Shown: one piece after another, positions 24,847 to 36,886 of the stretch | How positions within the stretch are numbered: the first letter of the stretch is position 1 | Layout: each line of letters opens with the position of its first letter | From: Takakia lepidozioides | Taxonomy: Eukaryota; Streptophyta; Takakiopsida; Takakiales; Takakiaceae | NCBI GenBank assembly: GCA_030704615.1 | Contig: CM060731.1 | Coordinates: 11,470,001 to 11,534,000 of the forward strand | Reading direction: 5' to 3' | DNA: 64,000 bases | Notes under the pieces: model-generated | The model's database searches: none | Told to the model about the DNA's origin: nothing | The model's input: only the letters and a program-made list of their open reading frames with translations | Translations under genes and position numbers: made by a program

Positions 24847-25518
24847 CTAAGTGGTGAGGCCCTGCAGAAAGGGACGTTGATCCAGAATATGAGGTAGCAT
24901 CTGGTAGAATGACAATGGTCTGGAACAGACACCTGCATGAGCGTTCCTGCACCTTGCGTCCTTTTCAGCCTGCAAGAAGTTGATAGCTTTGAAGAAATCA
25001 TCTGTGAAGGCGGGCACATGCTCAGCGGGCACACGATCAGCTCGATCGACTGTTCGTCTCTTCCGCAATTTTCCTCCCAGTGTGAATTTGAACTTGCTTT
25101 TCCCATCAGGGCTGTCGCAGAGCCCACTTCTACATTCACAACGCGGCTGGCCTTTGGTGATGGACCCGTTGTTCCAGTAGAGGAACTTAATCTTGTCAGA
25201 CAGACAGCGAGGACACTTCTTCTCCAATGGATGAAGCTCCAGAAAACGCTCAAGCTCGGCCGTGTCTCCTACCTCACCTCTTTTTCTTTTCTTGGTTGTT
25301 GCTTGCTCAGAATCGGCCGCCATTCGTTCAACTTCCTGCAGAGCAGGGTCTTGCGTTGCCTGAATATCAGGGATCTCTCCACCATAGATCTTTGGTGCAA
25401 GTTCACCAGGTTGTTGCTGTTGCAGTGGTCCAATCTCACCATCGGGACCTTTGACGAAATCCTCTAGAAACTGCATCCAATCTGTCTCATCAGTGTAAGC
25501 TTCTGCAAATTCCCCCAT
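24847..25518 (-). CDS. Divergent Dof-type zinc-finger protein, single exon
   Basis: Uninterrupted 223-codon frame. The N-terminus is acidic and aromatic (TDETDWMQFLEDFV), followed by a Gln run and a basic signal KKRKR at about residue 78. A zinc-finger-like core at about residues 100-150 reads CPRCLSDKIKF, YWNNGSITKGQPR, CEC and SGLC, then TLGGKLRKRR. This tracks the plant Dof finger (CPRC, KFCYYNN, QPRHFCKSC, GGxLR) but with changed spacing of the second Cys pair and without the usual RRYWTKGG. Dof proteins are nuclear DNA-binding factors; whether this one folds or binds the AAAG core is unproven. The first ATG in frame was chosen. Protein-coding status is likely, the Dof relationship moderately so. 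Confidence 0.6.
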   Translation of the reverse strand: MGEFAEAYTDETDWMQFLEDFVKGPDGEIGPLQQQQPGELAPKIYGGEIPDIQATQDPALQEVERMAADSEQATTKKRKRGEVGDTAELERFLELHPLEKKCPRCLSDKIKFLYWNNGSITKGQPRCECRSGLCDSPDGKSKFKFTLGGKLRKRRTVDRADRVPAEHVPAFTDDFFKAINFLQAEKDARCRNAHAGVCSRPLSFYQMLPHILDQRPFLQGLTT

Positions 25519-25800
25519 GAAGCGCACCTCTCAGATCACAGCGGGACGAACAATGACGAGCCGATGCACACACACATGCGCCACCCCTCAGCACCAAGTC
25601 TCAGGCGTAATGAGGATAGCAGTGTGGATCATACCCGCGCACAAGGATGATTTGGAGTGTTTCATTGAAGGAAAATAGGCCACATTTCCTAATTAAGACA
25701 CTGAGCTGTCCAGAAACGGGCCCTGGTCTTTCCCAGGTGTTTTCCCAGGTGTTTCCCATAAAACAAATTTTTTTAAAAAGACACGTCAATTAACACTTAA

Positions 25801-26626
25801 CCCTTAAGTTCCCAAGCCCTTTTTTGACTTTTTACCAATTTTGGGTACCCAGCTGCAGTAAATTGCCCCTAGAAACCTACCAAAAATCATCCACAGATTC
25901 CAGCCTTATAGCAATGGGCCCAGCTCATTTATGCATGACATACCAAAAAATGAGCCAAGTCCACCGTGGAAATTGTGAGATTATAGCGTTGGCCAGAACC
26001 TCAAATATCAGGTCCCAAATAAAAAGTGAGAAAGAAATTGGTTTGACCAAATCAAAACCTAGCTTTATCCAATTTTGCTTGCCGCAAGACCCACCATTTC
26101 CAAATCAATAGTGGAGTGGCCATGACCCCACTAAATTGCAGGTCCAACTGATTTTTTCACCTATGCTTGCTTTGCATGCAATTACATGGGGGTTGAAATC
26201 TCAAAATTGACAACAGAAAATGTGCCTCCAAATGAAGTACTTTTTTTTCTACAAATTTTTAAAAGCCAATGGTGGATGTGTGTATGTAATGCTCACACAC
26301 CACAAGGTGAAGTATTTTTTCCAAAATTGCTAATTTTCTGCCAAACATGGCCTTTGGAGTGCAATCTGTTTTGGGCTTGTTTACCTGCCACGTCAGCGGT
26401 CAACAGCCCTTTTCAGGCCCCAAAACGTAAATGAGAGATCTAAGATATTTTTTGTAAGTCGCAGCTTTTGTTTTTTTTTTTTTTTTTTTTTTTTTTTCAT
26501 CATACTCGAGACAAATCCCTTGTCATTAAAGCTTCAGGAGTGGGCCCCATCAGATTAGATCTGCAAAAATTTGGTCGAACTGCAAATTCAAAGTGACCCC
26601 ATTCAGGTCGCTTGGGAACTTAAGGG
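25801..26626. mobile_element. piggyBac-like non-autonomous element, TTAA target sites
   Basis: An 826-bp segment with terminal inverted repeats CCCTTAAGTTCCCAAGC (25801-25817) and its reverse complement (26610-26626), flanked on both sides by TTAA (25797-25800 and 26627-26630). A CCC start and TTAA duplication are the classical piggyBac signature. The interior is AT-rich with a T-run of about 30 at 26468-26497 and no transposase frame. The alternative is a Tourist-like MITE with a 3-bp TAA/TTA duplication. Confidence 0.65.
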
Positions 26627-26631
26627 TTAAG

Positions 26632-27993
26632 GGAAATTGTGGCAACAGGAATTTTTTTTTCCCTTTTTTGTTTCTTGTTTTGGTATTTTGTTTTTATTTT
26701 TTTTGGGATGGTAAAATATTTTTGGTGGGCAACATAGCCCTTACAAGTTATTTGGGTTTATTCGGGGAAAAAAATTAAAACCCCTGTGAATAAAGGACCC
26801 TGACCCCTCATCGAGGGAGAACCCTTGACCTACTGCAAAATACAGTACAAAATCTCCAGACCTACTTTTGGTTGATGTTGAGAGTAATGGGGGCAATGCC
26901 CGCCAGATACAAGCCCTAGAAATTTTCTGTGAAAGATCTTGACGCAGTGTGCTCCTATTGGATCACTGCATTTCACTTTTCACCTGGGCATGGAACTCAT
27001 GTTGGATGTTTTGGGACGTTCCCGAATTGATTGGGCTCTCTTTGGATGCACCAAGGTCTTGTCAGGCAGTCAGATTTATTTCTATTGGCCACGCAAGGCC
27101 TCATTTCATCCACACTGATGACATTGTGGTTACAAAGTGTTTTTCATACATGACAAGGAGATTCGTCTCTCTCTCTTCTGATGCCCGGAACCATGGAGGC
27201 ATGTCCTCTCCTTCCTCCTGCTGGCAATGTGGACGAAGCATCCATCTGTGTTCACCGTGTAAGCTGCTCCTGTGCCAGGCGGTGAAGTATTTGGCAGAGA
27301 CGACCGCTTTGGGAGAGAGCACAAGATCAAACAGCTTGTCAAACCCCTGGCTTGCACACATCTACCAAATCATCCTCAACAATAACGTCAATGGAGTGTG
27401 GAAGCTGGCCTACGAAGCCTTCTTTCTGCTTGCTGGGGCTGGAGCTTTTGTGTCTGATTAGCGGTGCCCAAGCTCAAGGGGAGTTTCACAAGCTAGCCGT
27501 CACAAACTGTGACTGTTAACCAAACACGGGAAACTTTGTAGTCGCTCCGAAAACTCCGAGAGTGGGCGAAGAAGATCAGAAGTAACGCGGATGCGAAGAT
27601 CCTCTTTCGGAAAACAAACGATGTAAAGAAGATTGTTTTCTTAACCCGAGCTACACATCACGCAATGAAGGAAACAGATTCGCTGTACTTATTGGAGGAC
27701 AGGGCTTTTCTCCGACCAGGAACAATCCATCAAATGACATTTAACTTCGAACAGCACACTATGAGAAACTAATTTCAGATTAATAGTGCCAAATCAGACG
27801 TGCAAGAGACTTGGTATACCTACAAGCAACAGGCGAGCAGGTCCAACTATCAATCCATCAAACAACCTACATCTGAGCCACATCTGTGAATAGTCCAGCC
27901 AAAAAATGCTGGAGTACGTGCAGTTCACCAGAACTACAAACAGCATTTCACATGACCCTGAGTTAAAGTCAAGAGCTTGAGGGTCTGAGGAAA
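26632..27993. other. AT-rich and repeat-bearing spacer
   Basis: Holds T-rich DNA to about 26780 and open frames near 26949-27461 that match no family I recognise. A block at about 27541-27790 recurs in direct orientation at about 53890-54152, sharing TTAACCCGAG, GCAATGAAGGAAACAGAT, TCTCCGACCAGG and TTTCAGATTA. It includes the GDSL gene's 3' flank. Confidence 0.5.
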
Positions 27994-30900
27994 TCAAAGG
28001 TGAACACTGCTAAGCTGAAGGACATTCATGGGGGAGACTGCAGAGGGGGGACCCTCGAACAGTAATCTCCCCAAAATCACATTCACTGCCTCAGTGGGAT
28101 GGTAAGGGTCCCAGAAAATGTATTTGGATCTGTCGGGACAAAGAGAAAGTCCTTGTATGCAAGGGAGTTGTCCTTTGTAAGTTCCCCCACCACAGCATCC
28201 CTGATCCTTCACGGTGAACCCTGTAAATACAGGAACATGTACTGTTATCCACCGAGGATTCCACCATATTACCCAATTCTGCCTAACTAAAGCTCCCACT
28301 CATAAGATCTCTCTATTTCAAAAGGACACACCCTCCTAAAAATTCTCTTGCACACGCAGTGACTTCTCTCTAGGTCTACTCATAGGAACACCAAAGCTTA
28401 TAAGCATTTTAAATGTGAGCACCAACCATAGCTTTTAGCACTAGCCATATGAACATAGGAGAAATATTTTCAAGCTTCTGCCATTTGCTTTGTATTTAGA
28501 AATGCCAAATGAGTACACCTAGACAGAATAGATCGAGTTGAAACTGAACAAGCAAGTTGCACATACCATAAGAAGCTCCATCCCGGATCAGGCCATAAAA
28601 TGAATCATAGGCGTTCCCGTACAGCCAGATTGATCCTGGTAGAGTGCTGGTCAACTCCTCGAGAACTCCTTTCAAGGCCGCATTGAACCCAACAACCTTT
28701 TCATTATCAGCTTGGATGCACTCACCATTCTGGCTTCCAGCTGCTGCCAACCGGGAGGGAATGCAACCTAGTGGACCAACGTTTGAGATGACTATTTTCC
28801 GGGCACCCAAGTTATACAGTCTCTGCACCACAGTAATGAGATCAGGCCACATGACACATTGTCCATCATGTCCTCTTAATGCATTCCCATTCAGTCCCTG
28901 CATCTTTGAGAAATTGTAGGTGCTCTTCTGTTAGTGCTCTCTAGCAACAATTTGGTTCAGGAGATTTCTTTAGGAAAGGGGAGGCCCACATGCACTTCAA
29001 AAGGAATTTTGTCGGTAATGCTCCCATACTGCTGATCACACTGCTTTCCCCCTAATTTCAGGGCTGTCGTGGCCAAGGGAATACAGCAGTGTATTCTACT
29101 GACAAACCGCGCCCCCTGAAGATATTAACTCGGACGAAGCAAGCTTCATGCTGATCACCGATTAAGGGTTGCCTCATGCTAGGTCTAGGAGACTGCTGCG
29201 GTGCTCATATACAATGTAATGTCTTTGACTGTCTGATTCAGCCAGAAAAAGCTTGATTTATTGCTGAACGTGTGTGTAGCACTAGTATGGTCCACATCCA
29301 GTCTCCACATTTTCCTCCCATCCATCCCCACCGTCCTACTCTGGTAGGCTCCTGACTGTGGATAAGTCTTTCTTTGCCAAGAATAGTCTCCTTACAGAAC
29401 ATAGCTCTGGCTCCCCTTCCCATCTACTGACCAGTGGGTTAGACCCCTTCACCTGCCCCAGCAGGGTAATATCTGGAGAGCATATGGCCTCGATCCTGGA
29501 CCCCCCGGGATCATTGAATCACTAGAAAAATGATGGCCCAAATAGAATTTTCAGAAACAAGGGAAGCAGGTCTAGAGCTAGAGATAAATACCTCGAGCTG
29601 CCCTCGGTATGTCTCTATGAGAAGGTCTTCATACGCTTGTGGGGTATAGATTGGTCTGGTCTTTGAAGCGAGGAGAAAATAGTTGTTGATGTAGTCATTG
29701 TTTCCAAGGAGTATTGCAAAAAGCGAATTCGCAACATGATCTTTGGTGGCCTGTGGGCCTAACATCGATTTGAGTTCGGAAACAGTTTTTTCGAAATAAT
29801 CTAATTGTATGTCGAATGACAACCGAGCAAACTGCACCCGCCATTGCCCGTTCACTTTCCTATCTGCTCATGCTCTCACATAATGGGTCTAGAGATTAAG
29901 ATACATTCAAACTGACTGATCGTAGATCGATGATGCACTGTTGCTGTGCACTCCACACTTTTGAAGGACGTTTGGACATTGGCTTTGATGCAGCCTGCAA
30001 ATGTCTACCCTAGAAGTGTTCAAAATGTAAAAGTTAAAGTGTCTCATGACTTTGGAAACTCACTGTGTCATGCACTAATCCCTCTGAAGGAAGTTGAATG
30101 CTAATGTCACCTATTGAAGAGAAATATGGTCCGACAGCGACAGAAGCACTGCAAGAGCTACATGCATGATGACCCCCGGAAAGATGGCTTCAAAAGCCCT
30201 AAAGCTGCTCGGGAGACAGAACAGGAAGAACTCCAATGATCCAGAGGCTGCGATATGACATACTTCGGGAAACGTTGACAATTAACAGGGACGCTCGAGA
30301 GTAATCATATCTTACTGGACACCATTAGTTGAAAATTCGAAGAGAACGCCACATTTCTAGGAAAGAGGGGTAGAGCCCAAAAGATCACGTAAACGTACAT
30401 AATTGAACCCGGTTCCATTAAGGATGCCGCCTGCACCTGACGCATAGTTCAGTCCCTGGAGTATCGCTCTCCCAGTAGACGAAGGAGCCAGAAATGGCGG
30501 GGGGAACGGGAGGTTGATATATTGAGCTGCGATCACACACATTTTTATCTTAGCTGGTCAACTTACAAAAGAGACATCAGCACTTTGAAAATGAGTTTGC
30601 TTTTCCCTCGATGGACTGCACTTTGTGCAACTCAGTTCGGATACTTGTGGATGATGGTAGCATGTAAATACCAGGTCCATGTACAAGAGTAATGGCTGTT
30701 GCCCGTCTGTGCAAAAAATATCATTCCTACACTAAAATACTCGTCACCAATTCTGGCAACAGAGCACGCATTTCTCACAAGGCACAGACACACAAGTCAA
30801 TGATTCATTCAGAACTCGGGTTTCTGCTCTAAGTGTGGCCAAACATCTGCTCACAAATAATCAGGAAGGCTTACCCAGAATGTCGAACACTGTTTTCCCA

Positions 30901-31121
30901 TTACAGAATCGGCCAGTTGCTTGATGGTTAGGGAAGTCAATCCCATTGGGTACTGTGTTAGCCTTCGCAATCGATGAAATGTAGTTGTTGTTTCCCACGT
31001 CTACGAGCGAGTCTCCCAAGATGAACAACGCGGGGTAGAGAGGGGGCGCTTGTGCCCTTGCCAATGTGCACCACAACGATACAAGTATGAAGGTAAACCT
31101 TGATGGGTGTTGGGCAGCCAT
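27994..31121 (-). CDS. GDSL-type esterase/lipase, secreted
   Basis: SGNH/GDSL hydrolase acting on ester bonds, probably in the apoplast. Exons on the minus strand: 31121-30875, 30526-30399, 29831-29592, 28822-28567, 28220-27994; phases agree, 365 residues, the normal size. A signal peptide (FTFILVSLWCTLARAQA) precedes block I FILGDSLVDVGNNNY with the catalytic Ser. Block II is NYASGAGGIL, block III LLGNNDYINNY with the oxyanion Asn, block IV NVGPLGCIPS and block V WDPYHPTEA with the catalytic Asp and His. Start: first ATG in frame, directly before the signal peptide. The exon 4 acceptor was set so that GQLE joins RLYNLGARK, as in relatives. Natural substrate unknown. Confidence 0.94.
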
Positions 31122-32719
31122 AGCCACTAGCAACAGCTACACCAAGTGAAGCACTATGATTACTCTTATATCATGTGGTCCGAAAGTTAAAAACGTGAGA
31201 GGCACTTCAAGACTGCACCTTCGAACAGCACTGGAAGAGCTTGAGAGCTGGTGACGATAGGCCAGGGGATAGGGTGGCGAACAACGTTATATGGTGCGTG
31301 ACATACTAGAAGGAATCCCAAGTCTTTTCAGACCTGCGGCTACCCTCTGATATACGCTTCACGTGTAAGCTGGACCCAATCTATGAGGGAGAGAAGGACA
31401 CCAGCTGCAGATTCAAAAATACTCCAAGCTCTAACGTGAAGCTGGACGAACTTTTCCCGCAGAGAAGGAGACAGTGCTGTGTGTACTAGCCTGAAGCAGC
31501 AAGACTGGCTGCCCACTTACCCAGCACTTGGATCCTAATAAGAAGAGGATGGAATTAAAGATCTCGAAGGTGGCAACCCAAGACCCAAGACCTTTCATGC
31601 AACTACTTAGCCTACTGTCATCTACACTTGTGTAAAGCGGAGAGTTACACAGCTGTTGGCCCTTGTGATTCGTGATTCTAGAGATCCAAAGCTCAACTGT
31701 ACTCGACCTTCTCGGACCTGATTTCGTGGGTATTTGCCCGCCCAAAACAGCCCGGAAACTGGGGTGGACTCCCAGTTGCAGCATGTGTGACCCGTGACCG
31801 CGATGGGGTGCCCTGGCAGCAAGGCTCGCCCAGGCCCGGGCCTGTAGAGGGCCGCAGGCTAGCGGTCTGCTGTGTTTCACCGGGTTGGGAGCAGGCAGGC
31901 CGGGTCAAGAGTAGTAAAAACTTTGTGAGAGGGTGCCCAGAAATGGAATATGCCCTCAGAAGTAAAAACAAAAACAAAAATGTAGGGAGAAAATAATTCT
32001 CAAAGCTTTTATGAGCCTTGATTCATATTCTCTTCCTTCGATGACTCTGATTTCTCTTCAAGCTTTTGTGGGGCCAGCTATTGAAGGTAAACTGTTACCT
32101 ATCAGTTTCAAGCGTCAAAATTAGATGGTTGTCTGCAGTGAGAATGTCTATGGCTACTAAAATTTGCTCCTTGTTTGATACATAACAGCCTAGAGCTTCT
32201 CATCCCATCCCTCGCATTCAAGGACAAAGGGTTTGTGTGACTGTAGGGATACACATGATAAACGAGTCTTTATGAGGGTCCAATCATACATACTGCCATT
32301 CCATGGCATTCTTAGCAGCCACCCACAATCTAGATAAGTATGCAAACACAATCACACATTCTTTGCTGGTGTGAAACACACACCAGACAGCCAGAAAAGA
32401 GAAAGCATTCAATCTCCTCTGATTGTGAAAGCAGTGTTGGTTTTGGCTTTTTACAGAAAAAGGACGTTGCCAGAATGCTCAACCGCGTTTGGCACCAGGC
32501 TCATTAACCTTCTGCAGCATTTTCACTAAATACAGTAGGATAATTAAACAGTTTACACAGTCAAGTTAGGTTTACTGGCATTATTATGTCACCCAGTACT
32601 TCAGAATCTGTAAACTACAAGGGACTAGAATCTAGATGCTCCTGCTTCTGTCTCATGATTGTTAGTGTTTTCAATCATGTTCAGTTTGAGCCTGGTTCTT
32701 GCACCTAAATAAGTTTAGA
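31122..32719. other. 5' flank of the GDSL gene, no other gene seen
   Basis: Includes the GDSL promoter. A GC-rich patch at about 31730-31910 stands out from its AT-rich surroundings. Its frames are open on the minus strand but show no family match. Confidence 0.45.
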
Positions 32720-32730
32720 ACTCACACCAG

Positions 32731-33016
32731 GCGTTTTTTTTTTTTGGCGAATTTTCGCCAAATGGCGACCTCAAAAAATAGAAAAGAATATTCTGTAGCA
32801 AATTCCATGTTTTTCATGGATGAAATCGCCAATTTCTCCAAAAACAAAATTATGGATGATTTCGCCAAATATGGATGATATGAATGGATGATATGAATGG
32901 ATGAAAGTATGGATGTGGATGATTCTGTCCTAATTTGAATGGATAATATATGCCTAATGTTTGCAAGACTCTGTAGCCACTCGTGCTATTTTCCGAATTA
33001 TAAAAAAAAAACTCTG
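32731..33016. mobile_element. Short non-autonomous element, copy 2, with 11-bp TSD
   Basis: 286 bp bounded by direct repeats ACTCACACCAG at 32720-32730 and 33017-33027. The element begins GCG plus a T-run then GGCGAATTTTCGCC and ends with AATTAT, an A-run and ACTCTG. An 11-bp duplication and homopolymer ends suggest LINE-assisted (SINE-like) insertion; the T-run at one end and A-run at the other also give short inverted termini, so a MITE is possible. Copy 1 is at 21451-21724. Confidence 0.8.
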
Positions 33017-33027
33017 ACTCACACCAG

Positions 33028-36000
33028 CCCTGGTAACTCATATATCTCTTACAAGGTCTTGCTGACACAGTTCACTGACGATCTTGATCATTTCTCCAAA
33101 GGCGTTTGGACAGGCCAGTCTAGAAAACAGTTAACATTCTCATAGGTAAGAAAGGAAGTTTTGATAGAAAGTTGATAGTAACATCCACCCACATTGTACA
33201 TATATATATACATTTGAAAGGGAAGATTTAATAGATGAAAAAATAAGACTTGCTGGAGAAGACTTGCTAGAATAATTTGCTTGAACAGTTAAGACTTGCT
33301 TGAAGAAACCAGATTTATTATAATTTGCTTTTACTTTTACTTTTTATTTTTTTGTAAGGGAAACACCTAGGAACGATTTTTTTATTTTTTATTTTTACAG
33401 TTGATGCATCCAAATAGGAGATGTAGTTCACCTCTTTTGTAAGTTAGGAGTTAGAGCATCCCCACCCTAGAGTGAACCTAGTACGCCAATGGAACATGAG
33501 GGTATGGAATAGGGATACTCATTTGTGACAGTAACCAAGAAATCCATGATATATCGCATGACTTGTTAAGTTTGAATCAGATCTGAAAGGCATGTTGTAT
33601 TACATGCAACATTGCTTTATTGAGTAGTATTGAAAGTGCACATCCATCACACATCTTTTTGCATCAAAATCCTAGCTAGAGTGATTGGGTCTTATGGGAA
33701 GTCACGGTATAGCTTTACCACAATCTAACTTGAGGAATCTCACCTGCTTCTGAGTAAGTAGATAGAGAAAGAGTGGCCCTGAGCTTATTAGGCTGTCCCA
33801 GTGCTCTGATCACATCTGCTGCAAGATGTACCAGATCATGGACATGGAAACCCACCCTGCCATCAACTCGATCTGTGGAAATGTATTATCGGCAATCCAT
33901 TCAACTTGTTGGCTTTGAAATCAACAGTTATGGATTGACTGGACAATTGGTGAGGATGCTTGCTTTCCGATTTGGACATAAACATCTAGGCTTTTAAACT
34001 CGCCAGTTTTTAGCCCACTTATAGTTTGTATGTAGGCCACCCGCCTGAACAGTTGCATGTAATGAGGGTGGATATTTGTTTCTGTTGAAGATCGATTATG
34101 AGGGGTATTCTTCAACAACAAGGTGATGAGGAGGTAGTGGCAGCAAACACTCCAACTCAAACTTCAGATATACTTCAGATACGCGGGTTCATTATAGCCG
34201 AGAGCCACTCCCATAGGTACAGCAGCGGTCACACTGAACTCACAGACGAAGACTAATAAAGCCATTGAATGTCGAGCCTTTGTCCTGGCTCACTATGCTG
34301 CTACAAAAGCTATTGGTCTCCCACCTTTGCAATGATACATGCATCCCATCACTCCTTTCAACAGTAAAAGAGTGCCAGATGCCAGCCTAGTTGCCAAATC
34401 ATCTCTCTTCCTTTCTCGAGCAGCAAATTGTTGCAAAACTGTTCGGCTCCACACACTTGATTCCACGTTTGTGGGCACGCTATGAGCCGAGGACTTAGGT
34501 CCTGATCACTCAATGAAGCTGCCTCTGGCGTCTTGCTAAGAAAATAGCCATTTGCATTAATGTATCCGCGCCCCCCTCATTACAATGTACCCGCGCCAGG
34601 CCGTAATGAATGAGCCCATGAGAAAATTGCCTTGGAATAGGTCAACCGTTAGTCATTTCCGATGGAAATGCGATGTGTGATCTGTTTGATTATTCTCTTC
34701 AACTGTGTTTCATAGGAATGAAGGGTCCGAGGGTTCTCATCAATATTTCACCTATTTTGAGTCACTTGCAGAGCTCCAAAATCTAACTAATGTGGGGCTC
34801 CAATTCCCGTGTATTGATTGCTGCTAAACCCCTTTGGCCTTTGTGGGTGCTGGCATGTGAAAGGTTGTGCAGGTTGCCCTCCAGTTGATCGGCCTACTGT
34901 CTACCTCGCAACTGCGTGGATTGAAAACACATCACCCGAGCCCTACCTAACCCAAGGATTTACAGTGTGAGCATCAGCCGCACATCATAATGGCATCACA
35001 TTTCCAATTTGACCTTCACTCCTGCTAGTCTAATTGTTTTCAGAGGTCAAGCAAATGTATAGAGGTCAAACCCCCTATAGTTAGAAAGGAAGAAATGAAA
35101 TGGAATGAAATGATCCAATTTTTAAAGTCCACGGAAAGCTCATACTTGGAGCCCATAGAGAAAGCAGGAAACAAGAAAGAGAATGACCAGGTCTTAAGAT
35201 AAAACGCCTCATGCGGATATGATGCTAAGTATTGTTATCCTGGTACCTGAACCCCTCTAGAGTCTGTAGGGGATGCTTGAAATAAGCAGTAGTATCTCCT
35301 CCAGACTCATAGTGGAGAGGACAGTCAAAGAAGAGACGTTCTTCAGTTTTAATCTCCAAGCGGACAGCACTCTGTAGGTTGTCCCTCCTACCACTATATG
35401 CATATCCTCAACATCAACCTTCCAAGATGTCACTTCGCGCGGGCTCGCACATGGATATCAGGTTTGATGAAGGTACCAACTACCAACAATACTCTTTGAG
35501 AGTCAAAATTGTATAAAGAACTGTAGATGTGGTGCTGAGAATCTTGTTGCCCAGCCCGGCCGTTCATGTGACTGCGAATTTGCACACTCTGATAGTCTCC
35601 CGGGTAAGAACGGAGTGGGTTAGGCCTCTGACTTTTTGTGTGCACACACGATGGAATAACATCGGTTCCAGCTCTGCACAACTCCAACAAGGATATTTCC
35701 GGTGCCATTCCTCATTTTCCTTCGCAGACAGCAGGGGTACTGGTTTGCCCCCATTAGCTCTCACATGAAGAGTTCGAACAGCCAGATCCGACACGTTCGG
35801 CAATTCATACTCCCCCTGAGGTTCCCCATTATCCAAAGCTTGAATTCACGGGTAGCTGAATTGAAATGAGCAGGGCAGCTTACCAGTTTCTTGTTAAAGA
35901 ACTTTCAGATCCTTGGCGATCGTGAAGGAGAACTGAGATGTCCGAAGTTGCTATAGATTAAACTCGAAGCATATACAATATACTAATCCCAAGTCTAAGA

Positions 36001-36300
36001 GAGCGGGGAAGCTACTCATTTCATTTCATGATTAACTACTGGCGACTGGCGGAGTGGTCCACTAAATTAACCTACTTCACAACTATTTGATCTGTCCTAC
36101 TTGGAACAATCTGGTGTAGTCAACAAACCGACCGGTACATGCATACATACGACGATATTCTTTTACTAAAATACTCGAACTTGGAAGCTATTCATTGTTC
36201 CAACAGAGTATACAAAAAGAATGTCATTCTAGTTTAGACTTTATGCTCCAAGTTTTGGCATAATTCGAGTAGTCAATTGTCATCAAGTGCAAAGAAGAAA
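33028..36300. other. Intergenic region, no assured gene
   Basis: No family match. A minus-strand frame at 35564-35836 (GEPQGEYELPNVSDLAVRTL onward) looks codon-like but lacks an ATG and could be an isolated exon. A T-rich patch lies at about 33320-33400 and a TA microsatellite at about 33201-33212. Confidence 0.4.
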
Positions 36301-36373
36301 CCAGAGGTGGCTATGAACTCTCTTTCTCTCTCTCTGATTCTCTCTGGTTCTTGCTAAGCATTGAGGTCGACAT

Positions 36374-36886
36374 CAACCTTGCGTCAACGCAAGGTTGAAG
36401 TCGACCTCCCAAGTGTATATATTGGGCATAAAAACAGTGCAGATGTTGCACTACAATCAAGCTAGACAGACATGGATGCTTGCGACGCATCATCAAGTTC
36501 GAAGAAGAAGAAGAGACAGCAATCTCCTTTTCCTGTAGCTTTTGTGTTTGTTCAACACCGATCCGAGAGCTCGCAATCAACCTTGCGTCAACGCAAGGTT
36601 GATGCCTACCTCCATGGTGTATGTTAGAACTTCTAGTGAAACGAACAGATGCCGCACTTGAATCAACATTGCGTTGACGCAAGGCTGGTTTTGATGATTT
36701 TTTTGTTCAATGGAGGCGTCCGATCTCTCATATCCTGAAATGTAAGGTAGGGAAAGTTGATTAGTTGAAGCTCCCAAAAGAACCCTGCGTCAACGCAAAG
36801 CATTTTTTTGTTTGAAAAGTCTTTCCTGTATGCTTTTAAGTCTAAACTACATCCCCATCAATCAACCTTGCGTCAAAGCAATGTTG
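36374..36886. repeat. Palindrome cluster A, five copies of a 24-bp site
   Basis: Copies at 36374-36397, 36578-36601, 36664-36687, about 36781-36801 and 36863-36886. Consensus: left arm CAACCTTGCG, 4-nt centre TCAA or TTGA, right arm CGCAAGGTTG. The first two are perfect in the arms. The first is nested in a larger palindrome, with GAGGTCGAC outside on the left and GTCGACCTC on the right (36363-36408). The cluster lies immediately before the ParB-like exons, either in the promoter or in an early intron. Confidence 0.95.

Noticed and set aside
24822-25467. Overlapping frames on both strands at the Dof-like gene
   Set aside because: Only the 24847-25518 minus frame has the cysteine and basic motifs; the rest are shadows.
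26949-27461. 170-codon plus-strand frame
   Set aside because: No ATG-context, splice or family support; the opposite strand is equally open.
31431-31996. GC-rich frames on the minus strand
   Set aside because: No family match, several overlapping frames, and a composition effect is the simpler reading.
36311-36777. Minus-strand frames with recurring QPCV(D/N)A words
   Set aside because: The recurring peptide is only the translation of the palindromic repeats.
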